A DNA stretch of 64,000 nt, taken from contig NZ_CP094828.1 in assembly GCF_022865125.1 (NCBI RefSeq), positions 2,845,219 through 2,909,218 on the forward strand, in the 5' to 3' direction. The first letter of the stretch is position 1; each line of letters starts with the position of its first letter. Made by a program: the position numbers and the translations under genes. The notes beneath the pieces were generated by a model. The model saw only the letters and a list, made by a program, of their open reading frames with translations. It was not told the origin of the DNA and did no database searches. Positions 37,242-46,526 of the stretch are shown here, piece by piece. The DNA is from Acuticoccus sp. I52.16.1. Lineage in GTDB: Bacteria; Pseudomonadota; Alphaproteobacteria; Rhizobiales; Amorphaceae.

Positions 37242-38150
37242 ATGACTCTACGCTACCCACCCGTCGACGCCTCCGGACAACTGGCCTACGGCCGCAACGC
37301 GCTGGACCGCATGAGCGAGCGGCGCGACGACACTGCGCTCCTCACCTCGCTGCGCCGCGATCCGGACGCCCGCGCGGTCGTCTTCGCCGGCGATCTTCTG
37401 GTGCTGCGCCCCGGCGGCGGCCTCTACACCCGCGCCGAGGCGGAGGCACTCGGTGCCGACTGGGACGCGGCGACCTTCCTCGGCGCCGGCGACGCCGGCC
37501 CGATCTTCGGCTGTGCGATCGCGGAGTCCGAGCTGCTCGAGACCAAGACGCTGCGCAACGTCGCCATCGAGGGCGACCTGCCGATCGATCTCCTCGGCCC
37601 CGCGGCGCAGGCCTCGGCACTGCTGCGCTGGCACCGCACGCACCGCTTCTGCGGCCGCTGCGGACACGAGACGACACTCGGCCAGGCCGGCTACAAGCGC
37701 GACTGTCCCAACTGCGGCGCGATGCACTTCCCGCGCACCGACCCGGTGGTCATCATGGTGGCGATCGACGGCGAGCGCTGCCTGCTCGGACGTCGCGCGG
37801 GGATGCCCTTCTATTCGAGTCTCGCCGGCTTCATGGAGCCGGGCGAGACGATCGAGGCGGCGGTCCGGCGCGAGATCTTCGAGGAGTCGGGCGTGCGCAC
37901 CGGGCGCGTGATGTACTACGCCAGCCAGCCCTGGCCGTTTCCGACCAACCTGATGATCGGCTGCTTCGCCGAGGCGATCTCCACCGAGATCGATCCGCGC
38001 GACCTGGAGCTGGAGGACGTGCGCTGGTTCGACCGGGCGGATCTTCCGGCGATGATCGCGGGCAAGAACCCGCCCTTCGCGGTGCCGGGCCCGTTCTCGA
38101 TCGCCCACCACCTCATCAAGACCTACGCCGAGCACGGCGCGCCCGTCTGA
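37242..38150 (+). CDS. nudC: NAD+ diphosphatase (NADH pyrophosphatase) NudC
   Basis: A 302-residue Nudix hydrolase that splits NADH or removes NAD caps from RNA. The zinc ribbon is CGRCG...CPNCG near residues 138-162, the Nudix box is GFMEPGETIEAAVRREIFEESG (landmark near residue 198) and the NudC-specific motif SQPWPFP follows. These three together identify NudC over other Nudix enzymes. It is transcribed toward pheA, which is convergent and only 18 bases away. Confidence 0.95.
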   Translation: MTLRYPPVDASGQLAYGRNALDRMSERRDDTALLTSLRRDPDARAVVFAGDLLVLRPGGGLYTRAEAEALGADWDAATFLGAGDAGPIFGCAIAESELLETKTLRNVAIEGDLPIDLLGPAAQASALLRWHRTHRFCGRCGHETTLGQAGYKRDCPNCGAMHFPRTDPVVIMVAIDGERCLLGRRAGMPFYSSLAGFMEPGETIEAAVRREIFEESGVRTGRVMYYASQPWPFPTNLMIGCFAEAISTEIDPRDLELEDVRWFDRADLPAMIAGKNPPFAVPGPFSIAHHLIKTYAEHGAPV

Positions 38151-38168
38151 TCCGGGCGCGCGGCGCGT

Positions 38169-39062
38169 CTATTCGGCCGGGCCGGTGCCCGGCCGCAACG
38201 GGCGGTTCTCGGCCGGCTCGCGGATCGTCTCGCGGAAGGCGGCCGCGGGATAGGTGCCGAGGATGCGCACGTGCGCGGAGAAGAAGCGCAGTTCCTCCAG
38301 CGCCAGCGCCACCGACTCGTCCTCCGGGTGGCCTTCGACGTCGGCATAGAACATCGACACGAAGAATTGCCCGCCGGTCTGGTAGCTCTCCAGCTTCACC
38401 ATGTTGACGCCGTTGGTGGCAAATCCGCCGAGCGCCTTGTAGAGCGCCGCCGGCACGTTGCGCACGCGGAACAGGAACGAGGTCATCACCGGGGTGTCGC
38501 GCGGCGCCGGCTCCGGCTCCGCGGCCATGACCACGAAGCGGGTCGTATTGTGCGCCTCGTCCTCGACGTCGCTCCTGATGATGTCGAGCCCGTAGATCTC
38601 GGCCGCGAGGCGCGAGGCGATGGCGGCCGCCGTCGGGTCGCCGGTCGCCGCGATCTGGCGTGCCGAACCGGCGGTGTCGGCCGCGACCACCGGCGTCAGC
38701 CCCAGCGAGCGCAGCGTGCGGCGGCACTGGCCCAGCGCCTGCACGTGGCTGTAGACGCGCGTCACCTTCTCCAGCGGCGCGCCGGGCAGGACCATCAGCT
38801 GGTGGCGGATCGGCAGGAAATATTCGCCCACGAAGTGCACGGTGGACGTGGGCAGCAGCGAGTGGATGTCGGCGACGCGGCCGGCGCTCGAGTTCTCGAT
38901 CGGGATCATCGCGTAGCGCGCGGCCCCGCCTTCAACGGCGGCGAAGCAGTCCTCGAACGTCGGCTGTGCCTGGGCGTCCATGTCGGGGAACATCTCGCGC
39001 GCGGCGATGTGCGAGTTGGCACCGGGTTCGCCCTGGTAGACGACGATGTCGGTGGCGGTCAT
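38169..39062 (-). CDS. pheA: Prephenate dehydratase
   Basis: A 297-residue monofunctional enzyme that converts prephenate to phenylpyruvate in phenylalanine synthesis. Catalytic stretches are YQGEPGANSHIAA at the start, IPIENSSAGRV, and NTTRFVVMA. The C-terminal ACT domain reads KLESYQTGGQFFVSMFYADVEGH, a variant of the ESRP site that alphaproteobacteria often carry and which could change Phe feedback. There is no chorismate mutase domain. The ATG at 39062 matches the usual N-terminus. In many Rhizobiales kdsB precedes pheA; it is absent here. Confidence 0.95.
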   Translation of the reverse strand: MTATDIVVYQGEPGANSHIAAREMFPDMDAQAQPTFEDCFAAVEGGAARYAMIPIENSSAGRVADIHSLLPTSTVHFVGEYFLPIRHQLMVLPGAPLEKVTRVYSHVQALGQCRRTLRSLGLTPVVAADTAGSARQIAATGDPTAAAIASRLAAEIYGLDIIRSDVEDEAHNTTRFVVMAAEPEPAPRDTPVMTSFLFRVRNVPAALYKALGGFATNGVNMVKLESYQTGGQFFVSMFYADVEGHPEDESVALALEELRFFSAHVRILGTYPAAAFRETIREPAENRPLRPGTGPAE

Positions 39063-39614
39063 CGGGCGGCGGCCGGGGCGATCCGAGGGCACCGCGCGGC
39101 GGCGGCGGTGGGGCGCGGGTTCGGTCTATCGGGGGACGCGAGGCGCACGGCCGGCCGTCCATCGGCGGCCGACGAGCGGGGGAGGGTCACGGAAATTCGG
39201 TCCTTCTGGGCGTGGGGTCGGTGATGCTCGGGGGCACCATCGTGGGAATCCGACGAAGGTTCAATCGATCAACGGCGTCGAATTGTTGCGGAACGGTTAC
39301 TATCGATGAGGCAAATTACAATCTCTAGGTGCCGTTTCGGCGTGCCGGATCGCTGTGAACTGCGCCACGAGGTGGGCCAGTGCGCGCTTTTCGATGGACG
39401 GATCGTGCCATCTTGCGGCATTCAGGACGCGCGAGGGGTGGCAACCTATACGGGAGCCGATCCGATTTGATACGGCGTGCGCGTCGCTCTATAGCTGGCT
39501 CGACTTCGACCGATTCTACAATGGCGCGCGGCCCGGCCGGCGCCGGCGGGGTCCGGGCGAGGGAGGTCACGGCAAGATGAGCAGACGGCGAACGAGCAAA
39601 GGTCTGGAACACGA
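39063..39614. other. 552-base spacer between divergent pheA and cytochrome c genes
   Basis: No gene is supported. An 87-codon plus-strand frame at 39355-39618 has no recognizable domain and looks like chance coding. The region must carry both divergent promoters. Its middle (39240-39340) is AT-richer than the surroundings. A good plus-strand promoter is listed separately. Confidence 0.5.
39467..39495 (+). promoter_or_regulatory. Candidate sigma70 promoter of the cytochrome c gene
   Basis: TTGATA at 39467-39472 and TATAGC at 39490-39495 are separated by exactly 17 bases, about 120 bases before the start codon. A second possible -10 (TACAAT, 39517-39522) lies nearby without a clear -35. Confidence 0.5.
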
Positions 39615-40835
39615 ATGAACTCTTTCGAAATCAACAAATTCGTTGGCGCGCTGCTCGCCGCGCTGGTGTTCATCATGGGCCTCAGCGTGCTGTCTGAAAT
39701 CGTCTTCGACGAGGAAGCCCCCGAAAAGGCCGGCTACGAGATCGCCATCGAGGAATCCGAGGGCGGGGCCGAGGAAGAGGCCGTCGTGCCGCTGCCGGTC
39801 CTCCTGGCGAGCGCCGATGTCGACGCCGGCACGCGCACGGCCCGCCAGTGCCAGTCCTGCCACACGTTCGACGACGGCGGCGCCAACGGCATCGGCCCGA
39901 ATCTGCACGGCGTGGTGGGCCGCGAGATCGCCGCGCACGAAGGCTTCAGCTATTCCGGCGCGCTGAAGGAATATGGCGCCGGCGAGCCGTGGACCTACGA
40001 GAAGCTGAACCACTTTCTGGAGAACCCGAAGAAAGAGGTTCCGGGCACGATCATGAGCTTCGCGGGCCTGCGCAAGCCGGAGGATCGCGCCAACGTGCTG
40101 GCCTTCCTGAAGTCGCAGTCGCCCGACGCCCCGGCCTTCCCGGAGCCCGCCGTCGAGGACGCCTCCGCCGAGGGCGAGCCCGCCGCCGAGGGTGACGCTG
40201 CCGCCGAGGGCGAGGCCGCCGCCGAGGCTGGTGGGGCCGATGCCCCCTCCGCCCAGGCCGGCGAAGCCACCGCCCAGGAAGCCCCCGCCGCCTCGGGCGA
40301 TCCGGCCACGGACGAAGCCCCGGCCGAAAACGCCGAGCCCGCCACGACCGAGGAGCCTGCCGCAGCTGAGGAGCCCGCCGCAGCCGAGGAGCCCGCCGCG
40401 ACCGAGGAGCCTGCCGCAGCCGAGGAGCCCGCCGCAGCCGAGGAGCCCGCCGCGACCGAGGCGCCTGCCGCGACCGAGGCGCCCGCCGCGACCGAGGCGC
40501 CTGCCGCAGCCGAGGAGCCCGCCGCGACCGAGGAGCCCGCGGCGACCGAGGCGCCTGCCGCGGCCGAGGAGCCCGCGGCGACCGAGGCGCCCGCCGCGAC
40601 CGAGGAGCCTGCCGCGACCGAAGAGCCCGCCCCTGCGGAGACGCAGGAGCCCGCGAGCGAGGAGCGTACCGAGGCACCGGCGACGACCGACACCGCGGCA
40701 GCTCAGCCTGAGGCCCCGGCCGCCACGCAGACCGCCGAGGCCCAGACCGCCCCGGCGAGCGCCGACGACGTGACCGTGACCGACGCCGAGCCCGCCAGCG
40801 TCGAAATCGTCAACCCGGCGCGCGCCGCCGACTGA
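39615..40835 (+). CDS. Membrane-anchored class I cytochrome c with repetitive tail
   Basis: A 406-residue protein. Residues about 8-28 form an N-terminal membrane anchor ([17 protein letters not shown]), the heme site CQSCH is at residues 79-83, and the Met ligand lies in GTIMSFAG at about residue 147. The core resembles CycM/cytochrome c552-type carriers that link complex III to oxidase. From about residue 175 a 230-residue tail follows, with 16 hexapeptides of type EEPAA(A/T) and then Ala/Thr/Glu-rich sequence. The tail is far beyond the normal size of about 180-200 residues. It has a plausible promoter and stands alone on its strand. Confidence 0.88.
   Translation: MNSFEINKFVGALLAALVFIMGLSVLSEIVFDEEAPEKAGYEIAIEESEGGAEEEAVVPLPVLLASADVDAGTRTARQCQSCHTFDDGGANGIGPNLHGVVGREIAAHEGFSYSGALKEYGAGEPWTYEKLNHFLENPKKEVPGTIMSFAGLRKPEDRANVLAFLKSQSPDAPAFPEPAVEDASAEGEPAAEGDAAAEGEAAAEAGGADAPSAQAGEATAQEAPAASGDPATDEAPAENAEPATTEEPAAAEEPAAAEEPAATEEPAAAEEPAAAEEPAATEAPAATEAPAATEAPAAAEEPAATEEPAATEAPAAAEEPAATEAPAATEEPAATEEPAPAETQEPASEERTEAPATTDTAAAQPEAPAATQTAEAQTAPASADDVTVTDAEPASVEIVNPARAAD
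40350..40637 (+). repeat. 18-base tandem repeat encoding E(E/A)PAA(A/T) units
   Basis: Sixteen consecutive 18-base units lie inside the cytochrome c gene, the last one degenerate. Variation is mostly in the third codon position (CCC/CCT, GCA/GCG) and at the last residue (GCA/GCG to ACC). The pattern suggests expansion by slippage, then homogenisation. Confidence 0.9.
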
Positions 40836-40842
40836 CGTCACC

Positions 40843-40862
40843 GGCGGGGCCCGCGCCCCGTC
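40843..40862 (+). terminator. Possible terminator hairpin after the cytochrome c gene
   Basis: GGCGGGGC (40843-40850) pairs with GCCCCGTC (40855-40862), with one G-T wobble and a four-base loop, eight bases after the stop codon. It is followed by C-rich sequence instead of a T-run. Confidence 0.35.
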
Positions 40863-41022
40863 CCCCCGATCGGCGGCCGATGCCTCCCAACGGGCGATTT
40901 CGCCCAAGAGTGCGCCGGGGGCGCCAAGACGCCCGCCACCCCAGCTATTGGCGCTACTCCGGAACCGGCCGGCCTTCGCCCGGCAGGGCCGCTCGAGGCG
41001 CCGGACGATCCGCCGCGCCGGA

Positions 41023-42528
41023 CTAGCCGAGGTGCTGGCGCCGGGCGTTTCGGGCCTCGATACGGCGGCGGCGCATCTGCCGGATCTGCCGCACCGGCGC
41101 GCGCTGCGTCAGGCTTCGCAGGATCCGCCGCAGGCCGACAGGCCGGATCGGGTCGGCGGCGTCCGACTCGGCGAACAACTCCTCCCCCAGCGAGAGTTCG
41201 CGCGGCCGCAGCGGCACCAGGTGCTTGCGGTCGGTCGAGTTCAACGTGTCGATCAGTTCGATCAGCGACCCGTTCGTCCGCTCCAGCGCTTCGCGCACCT
41301 CCGCCGCGCTGCGGCCGAGGTGCTCCGCCAGGAGACCGTCGCGCACGCGCGCCACCGCCGCCCGCCGCTCCGGGTGCGCCACCGCGTCCACCACGATGTC
41401 GCACTCCGAATCGTAGCCCATCGAGCGGTTGTTGATGTTGGCCGAGCCCACCTTCAGCGCCCGATCGTCCGCGAACATGATCTTGGCGTGCACATAGATG
41501 GGCGTCCCGGCGGCGTTCACGGGGTAGTAGATGCGGAAGCGGTCGTGGACGTCGGCCTCCATCAGGAGGCGGATCATGCGCACCCGCGCGGTGTCCATCG
41601 CCTTGGCCTCCAGCCAGCCGTCGGCCGTCTCCGGGTTGATGACGACGATCTCCGGCCCGTCCGGCTCCTCCAGCCGCTCCATCAACACCTCGCAGATGCG
41701 CCGCGAGGCGAGGTACTGGCTCTCGATGTAGAGGAACCGCTCGGCCGCGCGGATGATCGCGTAGGTCGCGCCCAGGATCTCGTTGACGTGGGCACGCTCT
41801 TCGTAGCGCGGGAGCGTCCGGGCGATGCCGATCGGGATGTCCTCGAAGTCCGCGACGAGGCCGGTGGGCCAATGCGGCTCGGTCGGCGGCACCGGCTCCA
41901 GCTCCTCGCCGGTCGCCCAGAACCAGCGGTGCGCGGCCAGCACGGCCAGCCCCCGTGCCGCCGCCCCGGTGACGCAGGTGGTGACGTCGTGCCAGGGCGG
42001 CAGCGGCTTGCCGCGGGGGGTGTGCCGGCCGGGGCGCCCCTCGTGGTGCTCGCGCGTGTCCCAGCGGCCCATCGTCATGTCGATTCCGCCGCAGAAGGCG
42101 AGCGCGTCGTCCACCACGAGGATCTTCATGTGGTGTGCGGAGGTGGTCGGGTGGGCGCTGTCGAGGCGGAAGTCGATGCCCTTGGGCATCAGCCAATGCA
42201 GGAGGAAGGCCGGCGTCTCGCCGCGGCCCAGCGAGCGCAGGATGCCGATGTCCCACTTCAGCACCCGCACGTCGAGTTCGGGCCGCTCCTGGGCCAGCCA
42301 CTCCATGAACCGGCCGACACGGTTGGGACCGCCGACGGTCTGCGCCTCCGGTTCCAGCTCGATCCGCGCGTCGAAGTCCCAGCCGATCAGGAAGACGCGA
42401 TGGCGTGCCTTGAGCATCGCCTCCTTGGCGAAGCGGTAATAGTCGGCGGCGTCGACGATCACCGCGAACCGCGCGGCCTCTTCGACCGTCCAGCAGGTGT
42501 CATCGGGGACGAGGATGGATTGGGTCAT
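41023..42528 (-). CDS. Phospholipase D-family protein
   Basis: A 501-residue enzyme with the two HKD motifs of the PLD superfamily: HHMKILVVDD near residue 135 and YVHAKIMFADD near residue 340. The extra FLIGWDFDARIEL start and CDIVVDAVAHPERR near the end match long bacterial PLD-like proteins rather than cardiolipin synthases with N-terminal spans. No signal peptide is evident. The ATG at 42528 has no clear ribosome-binding site. It lies 120 bases downstream of otsA and may be the last gene of the trehalose block. Confidence 0.88.
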   Translation of the reverse strand: MTQSILVPDDTCWTVEEAARFAVIVDAADYYRFAKEAMLKARHRVFLIGWDFDARIELEPEAQTVGGPNRVGRFMEWLAQERPELDVRVLKWDIGILRSLGRGETPAFLLHWLMPKGIDFRLDSAHPTTSAHHMKILVVDDALAFCGGIDMTMGRWDTREHHEGRPGRHTPRGKPLPPWHDVTTCVTGAAARGLAVLAAHRWFWATGEELEPVPPTEPHWPTGLVADFEDIPIGIARTLPRYEERAHVNEILGATYAIIRAAERFLYIESQYLASRRICEVLMERLEEPDGPEIVVINPETADGWLEAKAMDTARVRMIRLLMEADVHDRFRIYYPVNAAGTPIYVHAKIMFADDRALKVGSANINNRSMGYDSECDIVVDAVAHPERRAAVARVRDGLLAEHLGRSAAEVREALERTNGSLIELIDTLNSTDRKHLVPLRPRELSLGEELFAESDAADPIRPVGLRRILRSLTQRAPVRQIRQMRRRRIEARNARRQHLG

Positions 42529-42648
42529 CGGGAGGTCGCGTTCACGTTGCCGGCTAGAGGATAGGGCCGGCCGTGCGCGAGGGAACGCCCGTCGCGCGAA
42601 CGTCTGCAATGCCTCGGCACGTTGTCCCGCGGCGGCACGCGGCCCGCG

Positions 42649-44058
42649 TCAGGCCCGCGACGTCTCGTCTTCCAGCGCGGTGACGCTGTTGATGGAGATG
42701 AGGTCGTCCAGAAAGCGGCGCGACCAGGCGGAAGCGGTGTTGGTCGTCACCTTGGCGTTCAGCGCCTTCCATCGGTCGATCCGCTCGTCCTGCGGCATCT
42801 GGATCGCCTGACGCAGCCCCTCGGCCAGCTCGTCGATCGAGTAGGGGTTGACGATGATCGCCTCGCGCATCTCCTCCGCGGCGCCGGCGAAGCGCGACAG
42901 CACGAGGACGCCGGGGTCCGCCGGGTCCTGCGCCGCGACGTACTCCTTGGCGACGAGGTTCATCCCGTCCCTCAGCGGCGTGACGAGGCCGACCGCGGAA
43001 GCCCGGTAGATGCCGGCCAGCGAGCGGCGCGGGAAGGAGCGGGAGATGAGGTGGATCGGCGTCCAGTCGAGGTCGGAGAAGCGGCCGTTGATCCGGCCCG
43101 ACAGGCCCTCCAGCTCGCGCTGGATCTCCAGATAGGCGCGCACCTCCGAGCGGGAGGGCGGCGCGATCTGCAGCATCGTCACCTCGCCCTTGTGCTCGGG
43201 GTACATCTCGAGGAGCCGCTCGAACGCCTCGAACCGCTCCGGCAGGCCCTTGGAGTAGTCGATCCGGTCCACGCCGACGATCTGCTTCTGCGCCTCCAGC
43301 TCCTTGCGCATCAGGGCGAAGTGATCCGCGCCCTCGGTGCTCTGGTGGAAGTGGGAGAAGGCCGCCGCGTCGATGCCGATGGGGTAGGCGTCGGCGGCGA
43401 CGGTGCGTCCGAAGACGGAGATCGACCGGTCCTCGTTGCGGGTGCCGTCCGCCTCCTGCAGCAGGTAGCGCTCGAAGGCGTGCAGATGGCTCGCGGTCTG
43501 GAAACCGACGAGATCGTAGGCGGTCATCGCTTCGGCCAGGCGGCGGTGGTTGGGGAGCGCGGTCAGCACCTCCGGCACGGGGAAGGGGATGTGCAGGAAG
43601 AAGCCGATCGGGTTCGTCATCCCGGCCTTGCGCAGCTCCTCGCCGAGGAAGAAGAAATGATAGTCGTGCACCCAGACGATGTCGTCCGGCCGCAGCAGCG
43701 GGACGAGGCGCTGGGCGAAGCGCTCGTTGACGCGGCGGTAGCCCTGCTCGAGGCGCTTGTCGAAGTCGGTCAGGTCGAGCCGGTAGTGCATCGTCGGCCA
43801 GAGGGCGCGGTTGGCGAACCCGGCGTAGAACTCGTCGTAGTCGGCCTGGGTGACGTCGATCGTGGCGGTCGACACCGTGTCCTCCTCGTGGAGGCGGAGG
43901 GGGCCGTAGGTGCCTTCCTCGGAGATCTGCCCCGACCAGCCGAACCAGAGGCCGCCGCGTTCGCGCAGCACATCGACCAGGGCCACGGCGAGCCCGCCCG
44001 CCCGGCCCGTGTCAGAGAGCGGTCCAACACGGTTGGACACGACGACGATGCGGGTCAT
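42649..44058 (-). CDS. otsA: Trehalose-6-phosphate synthase
   Basis: A 469-residue GT20 enzyme that makes trehalose-6-phosphate from UDP-glucose and glucose-6-phosphate. Hallmarks are [19 protein letters not shown] at the start, [48 protein letters not shown] and [14 protein letters not shown]. The length is close to E. coli OtsA. The start is the ATG at 44058. It lies after the kinase gene with a 168-base gap, so it may have its own promoter. Confidence 0.96.
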   Translation of the reverse strand: MTRIVVVSNRVGPLSDTGRAGGLAVALVDVLRERGGLWFGWSGQISEEGTYGPLRLHEEDTVSTATIDVTQADYDEFYAGFANRALWPTMHYRLDLTDFDKRLEQGYRRVNERFAQRLVPLLRPDDIVWVHDYHFFFLGEELRKAGMTNPIGFFLHIPFPVPEVLTALPNHRRLAEAMTAYDLVGFQTASHLHAFERYLLQEADGTRNEDRSISVFGRTVAADAYPIGIDAAAFSHFHQSTEGADHFALMRKELEAQKQIVGVDRIDYSKGLPERFEAFERLLEMYPEHKGEVTMLQIAPPSRSEVRAYLEIQRELEGLSGRINGRFSDLDWTPIHLISRSFPRRSLAGIYRASAVGLVTPLRDGMNLVAKEYVAAQDPADPGVLVLSRFAGAAEEMREAIIVNPYSIDELAEGLRQAIQMPQDERIDRWKALNAKVTTNTASAWSRRFLDDLISINSVTALEDETSRA

Positions 44059-44226
44059 GGGGTCGGCCTTTCGGTCGCTCTCGTGAAGGTGCGAATAAAC
44101 CATCATTCGCCCTCCAGAGGGAAGCCACCGGATGACGCAATCTGCACAACGGGTGCGCGCCCGGAGGCAATTTCCGCAGCGAAATTTCCGCGCCGAGACG
44201 GCCGACCACTTGATTCCAAAGGGGGT

Positions 44227-44748
44227 CTATGCTCGTGCAGCCTGGGATGCGTCGGCGACGGCCGCGACGATCCGGGCCGCCGCCGCATCGGCCGAAAGCG
44301 TCGCGGTATCGAGGGTGAGCGGGCCGTCGGACCAGGGTTCGTAATACCGCGTGAGGACGGCCTCCCAGGTCGGCTGGCGGCGCCGCGTGCCGTCCGTGTG
44401 GCGAGCCTCGACGCGCGCGCGGTGCATCGCCGGGTCGCTGCATAAAAGCTCGACATCGAGCGCCGGGCACCCCGCCTCGCGGGCCAACCGGTGCCATGCG
44501 GCGCGGGTCAGGGCGATGGCGTTGACGCTGTCGGCGACGACCGTGCGGCCGAGGGCGAGATTGTCGGCGGCGAGGTCATGGGCGGCCAGGTACCCCGCAT
44601 CCTCCGCCTGCTCGATGGCGAGGGTGGAGCGGGCGAGGGCATCCTCGATGGTGTCGATCCGCAGGTAGACTGCGCCGAGGGTCGCCGAAACCCGCCGGGC
44701 GATCGTGGTCTTGCCGGTTCCCGGAAGGCCCGAGAAGACCACGAGCAA
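44227..44748 (-). CDS. Small P-loop kinase of the trehalose block
   Basis: A 173-residue protein beginning LVVFSGLPGTGKTT, a textbook Walker A at residues about 7-15, followed by RIDTIEDAL (substrate or Mg site) and TVVADSVNAIALTRAAW. The fold is that of small-molecule kinases such as gluconate or zeta-toxin-like kinases; the substrate is unknown. No ATG is available; a TTG at 44748, three bases before the GH15 stop, fits best, with AAGG about ten bases upstream. It lies between the GH15 hydrolase and otsA, so a sugar or nucleotide substrate linked to trehalose metabolism is an inference. Confidence 0.65.
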   Translation of the reverse strand: MLVVFSGLPGTGKTTIARRVSATLGAVYLRIDTIEDALARSTLAIEQAEDAGYLAAHDLAADNLALGRTVVADSVNAIALTRAAWHRLAREAGCPALDVELLCSDPAMHRARVEARHTDGTRRRQPTWEAVLTRYYEPWSDGPLTLDTATLSADAAAARIVAAVADASQAARA

Positions 44749-44750
44749 CG

Positions 44751-46526
44751 TCAGACGACCTTGTCCCACCGGCGCGAGAGGCGCACCGCGCCGTTGATGA
44801 TGCCGACCATCGAGTAGGTCTGCGGGAAGTTGCCCCACAGCTCGTTGGTGGACGGGTCGACGTCCTCCGACAGGAGGCCGAGGTGGTTGCGGCACGAGAG
44901 CATGTTCTCGTAGATCTCGCGCGCCTCCTCGCGGCGATCCATCCGCCCCAGCGCGTCGATGTACCAGAAGGTACAGACGTTGAAGGCGGTCTCCGGCCGG
45001 CCGAAATCGTCGGCGGCGTGGTAGCGGTAGAGGTGGTCGCCGCGCCGCAGCTTCTCGCCGATCCGGTCGACGGTGGAGACGAAGCGCGGGTCCAGCGGGT
45101 CGATGAAATTGACCTCGGCCATGAGGAGGAGCGAGGCGTCGAGGTCCTCGCCGCCGAAGCTCTCGACGAAGGCGCCGGCCTTCTCGTTCCACGCCTCGTC
45201 GCAGATCTTCTTGTGCACCTCGTCGGCGCGGCTGCGCCAGTGCTTCGGGTTCACGCCGAGCTGGTTGGCGATCTTGGCGAGCCGGTCGAGCGCGGCCCAG
45301 CACATCAGCGAGGACGAGGTATGGACGCGCGCGCGGGTCCGCAGCTCCCAGATGCCGGCGTCGGGCTCGTTGTGCAGCATGAAGGCGCGATCGCCGATGA
45401 CCTCCAGGTGCCGGAAGTCCTCCATCGTGCCCTGGCGCATCAGACGCTTGTCGAAGAAGGCTTGGGCGGCGGCCAGCACGATGTTGCCGTAGACGTCGTG
45501 CTGATAGTGCTCGTAGGCTTGGTTGCCGACGCGCACCGGGCCCATGCCGCGGTAGCCGGGCAGTTCGGCGAACTCCTCCACCAGCGCCTGTTCCAGGCCG
45601 ATGCCGAAGACGGGCTGGATGTGGTCGCCCTTGGTCAGCGCGATGACGTCGCGGATCCAGGCGAGATAGTTCTCCAGCGTCTGCATGTCGCTGAGGGCGT
45701 TGAGCGCGCGCACGACGAAGAAGGCGTCCCGCAGCCAGCAGTAGCGGTAGTCCCAGTTGCGCTCCGAGCCGGCGTGCTCGGGGATCGAGGTGGTGGCGGC
45801 GGCGACGATCGCGCCGGTTTCCTCGAAGGTGCAGAGCTTGAGGGTGATGGCGGCGCGGATCACCGCCTCCTGGTACTCCAGCGGCAGCGCCAGGCGCAGC
45901 GTCCAGGTCTTCCAGTAGGCGGCGGTCTGCTCCTGGAACTCGCGGCCGATGGAGGCGGAGCTCGCGGTCAGCGACTCGTCGGGGCCGAGGAAGAGGTTCA
46001 GCTCGCGCTCCAGGACGAAGAACGACTCGTCGCGGATGTAGGTGATCGGCGCGTCGGTGGTGAGGCGCATCGCGATGCCCTCGCCGACGAACCGCACGTG
46101 GTTGGAGCCGGAGGTGATCTGCGGCCGCTCCTTGCCCCAGTGGAAGCGCGGGCGCAGCACGATCTTGACCCGCGGCCGGCCGGTGACGGGGCGCATGCGC
46201 CGCACGATCTGCGCCGGCCGGAAGGTGCGCCCGCGCGAGGCGAAGCGGGGGCAGAAGTCGTCGATCTCGACGGTCGATCCGTCGGTCGCGATGAGCTGGG
46301 TGCGAAGGATCGCGGTGTTTTCGATGTACCACTGCTTGGAGTGGCTGAAGTCCTCGATCTGGATCGAGTATTGCCCGTCGCCTGGCTTGCCGTTGGTTCC
46401 CAGCAGCGAGTGGAAGACCGGGTCGCCGTCCGGCCGCGGCAGGCACCACCAGACGATGTTGGCCTCGTCGTCGACCAGCGCCTGCACCGAGCAGTTGCCG
46501 ATCATCCCCAGCGCGAGTGTGCTCAC
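44751..46526 (-). CDS. Glycoside hydrolase family 15 protein
   Basis: A 591-residue cytoplasmic hydrolase without a signal peptide. The N-terminal beta-domain starts LALGMIGNCSVQALVDD, the catalytic (alpha/alpha)6 barrel includes RDAFFVVRALNAL, NEPDAGIWELRTRARV and the closing ELWGNFPQTYSMVGIINGA, all of the GH15 group associated with trehalose genes. Members act as glucoamylases or trehalases; here a trehalase or a related alpha-glucosidase is the best guess. The GTG start overlaps the otsB stop as GTGA. Confidence 0.88.
   Translation of the reverse strand: MSTLALGMIGNCSVQALVDDEANIVWWCLPRPDGDPVFHSLLGTNGKPGDGQYSIQIEDFSHSKQWYIENTAILRTQLIATDGSTVEIDDFCPRFASRGRTFRPAQIVRRMRPVTGRPRVKIVLRPRFHWGKERPQITSGSNHVRFVGEGIAMRLTTDAPITYIRDESFFVLERELNLFLGPDESLTASSASIGREFQEQTAAYWKTWTLRLALPLEYQEAVIRAAITLKLCTFEETGAIVAAATTSIPEHAGSERNWDYRYCWLRDAFFVVRALNALSDMQTLENYLAWIRDVIALTKGDHIQPVFGIGLEQALVEEFAELPGYRGMGPVRVGNQAYEHYQHDVYGNIVLAAAQAFFDKRLMRQGTMEDFRHLEVIGDRAFMLHNEPDAGIWELRTRARVHTSSSLMCWAALDRLAKIANQLGVNPKHWRSRADEVHKKICDEAWNEKAGAFVESFGGEDLDASLLLMAEVNFIDPLDPRFVSTVDRIGEKLRRGDHLYRYHAADDFGRPETAFNVCTFWYIDALGRMDRREEAREIYENMLSCRNHLGLLSEDVDPSTNELWGNFPQTYSMVGIINGAVRLSRRWDKVV

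Noticed and set aside
38169-39614. kdsB beside pheA
   Set aside because: This pair is frequent in Rhizobiales, but no CMP-KDO synthetase motif is found upstream of pheA here.
39355-39618. 87-codon frame before the cytochrome c gene
   Set aside because: No domain or ribosome-binding site, uneven composition, and it runs over the promoter and the real start codon.
42622-44445. A 607-codon plus-strand frame opposite otsA
   Set aside because: OtsA has all catalytic motifs; the plus frame shows none.
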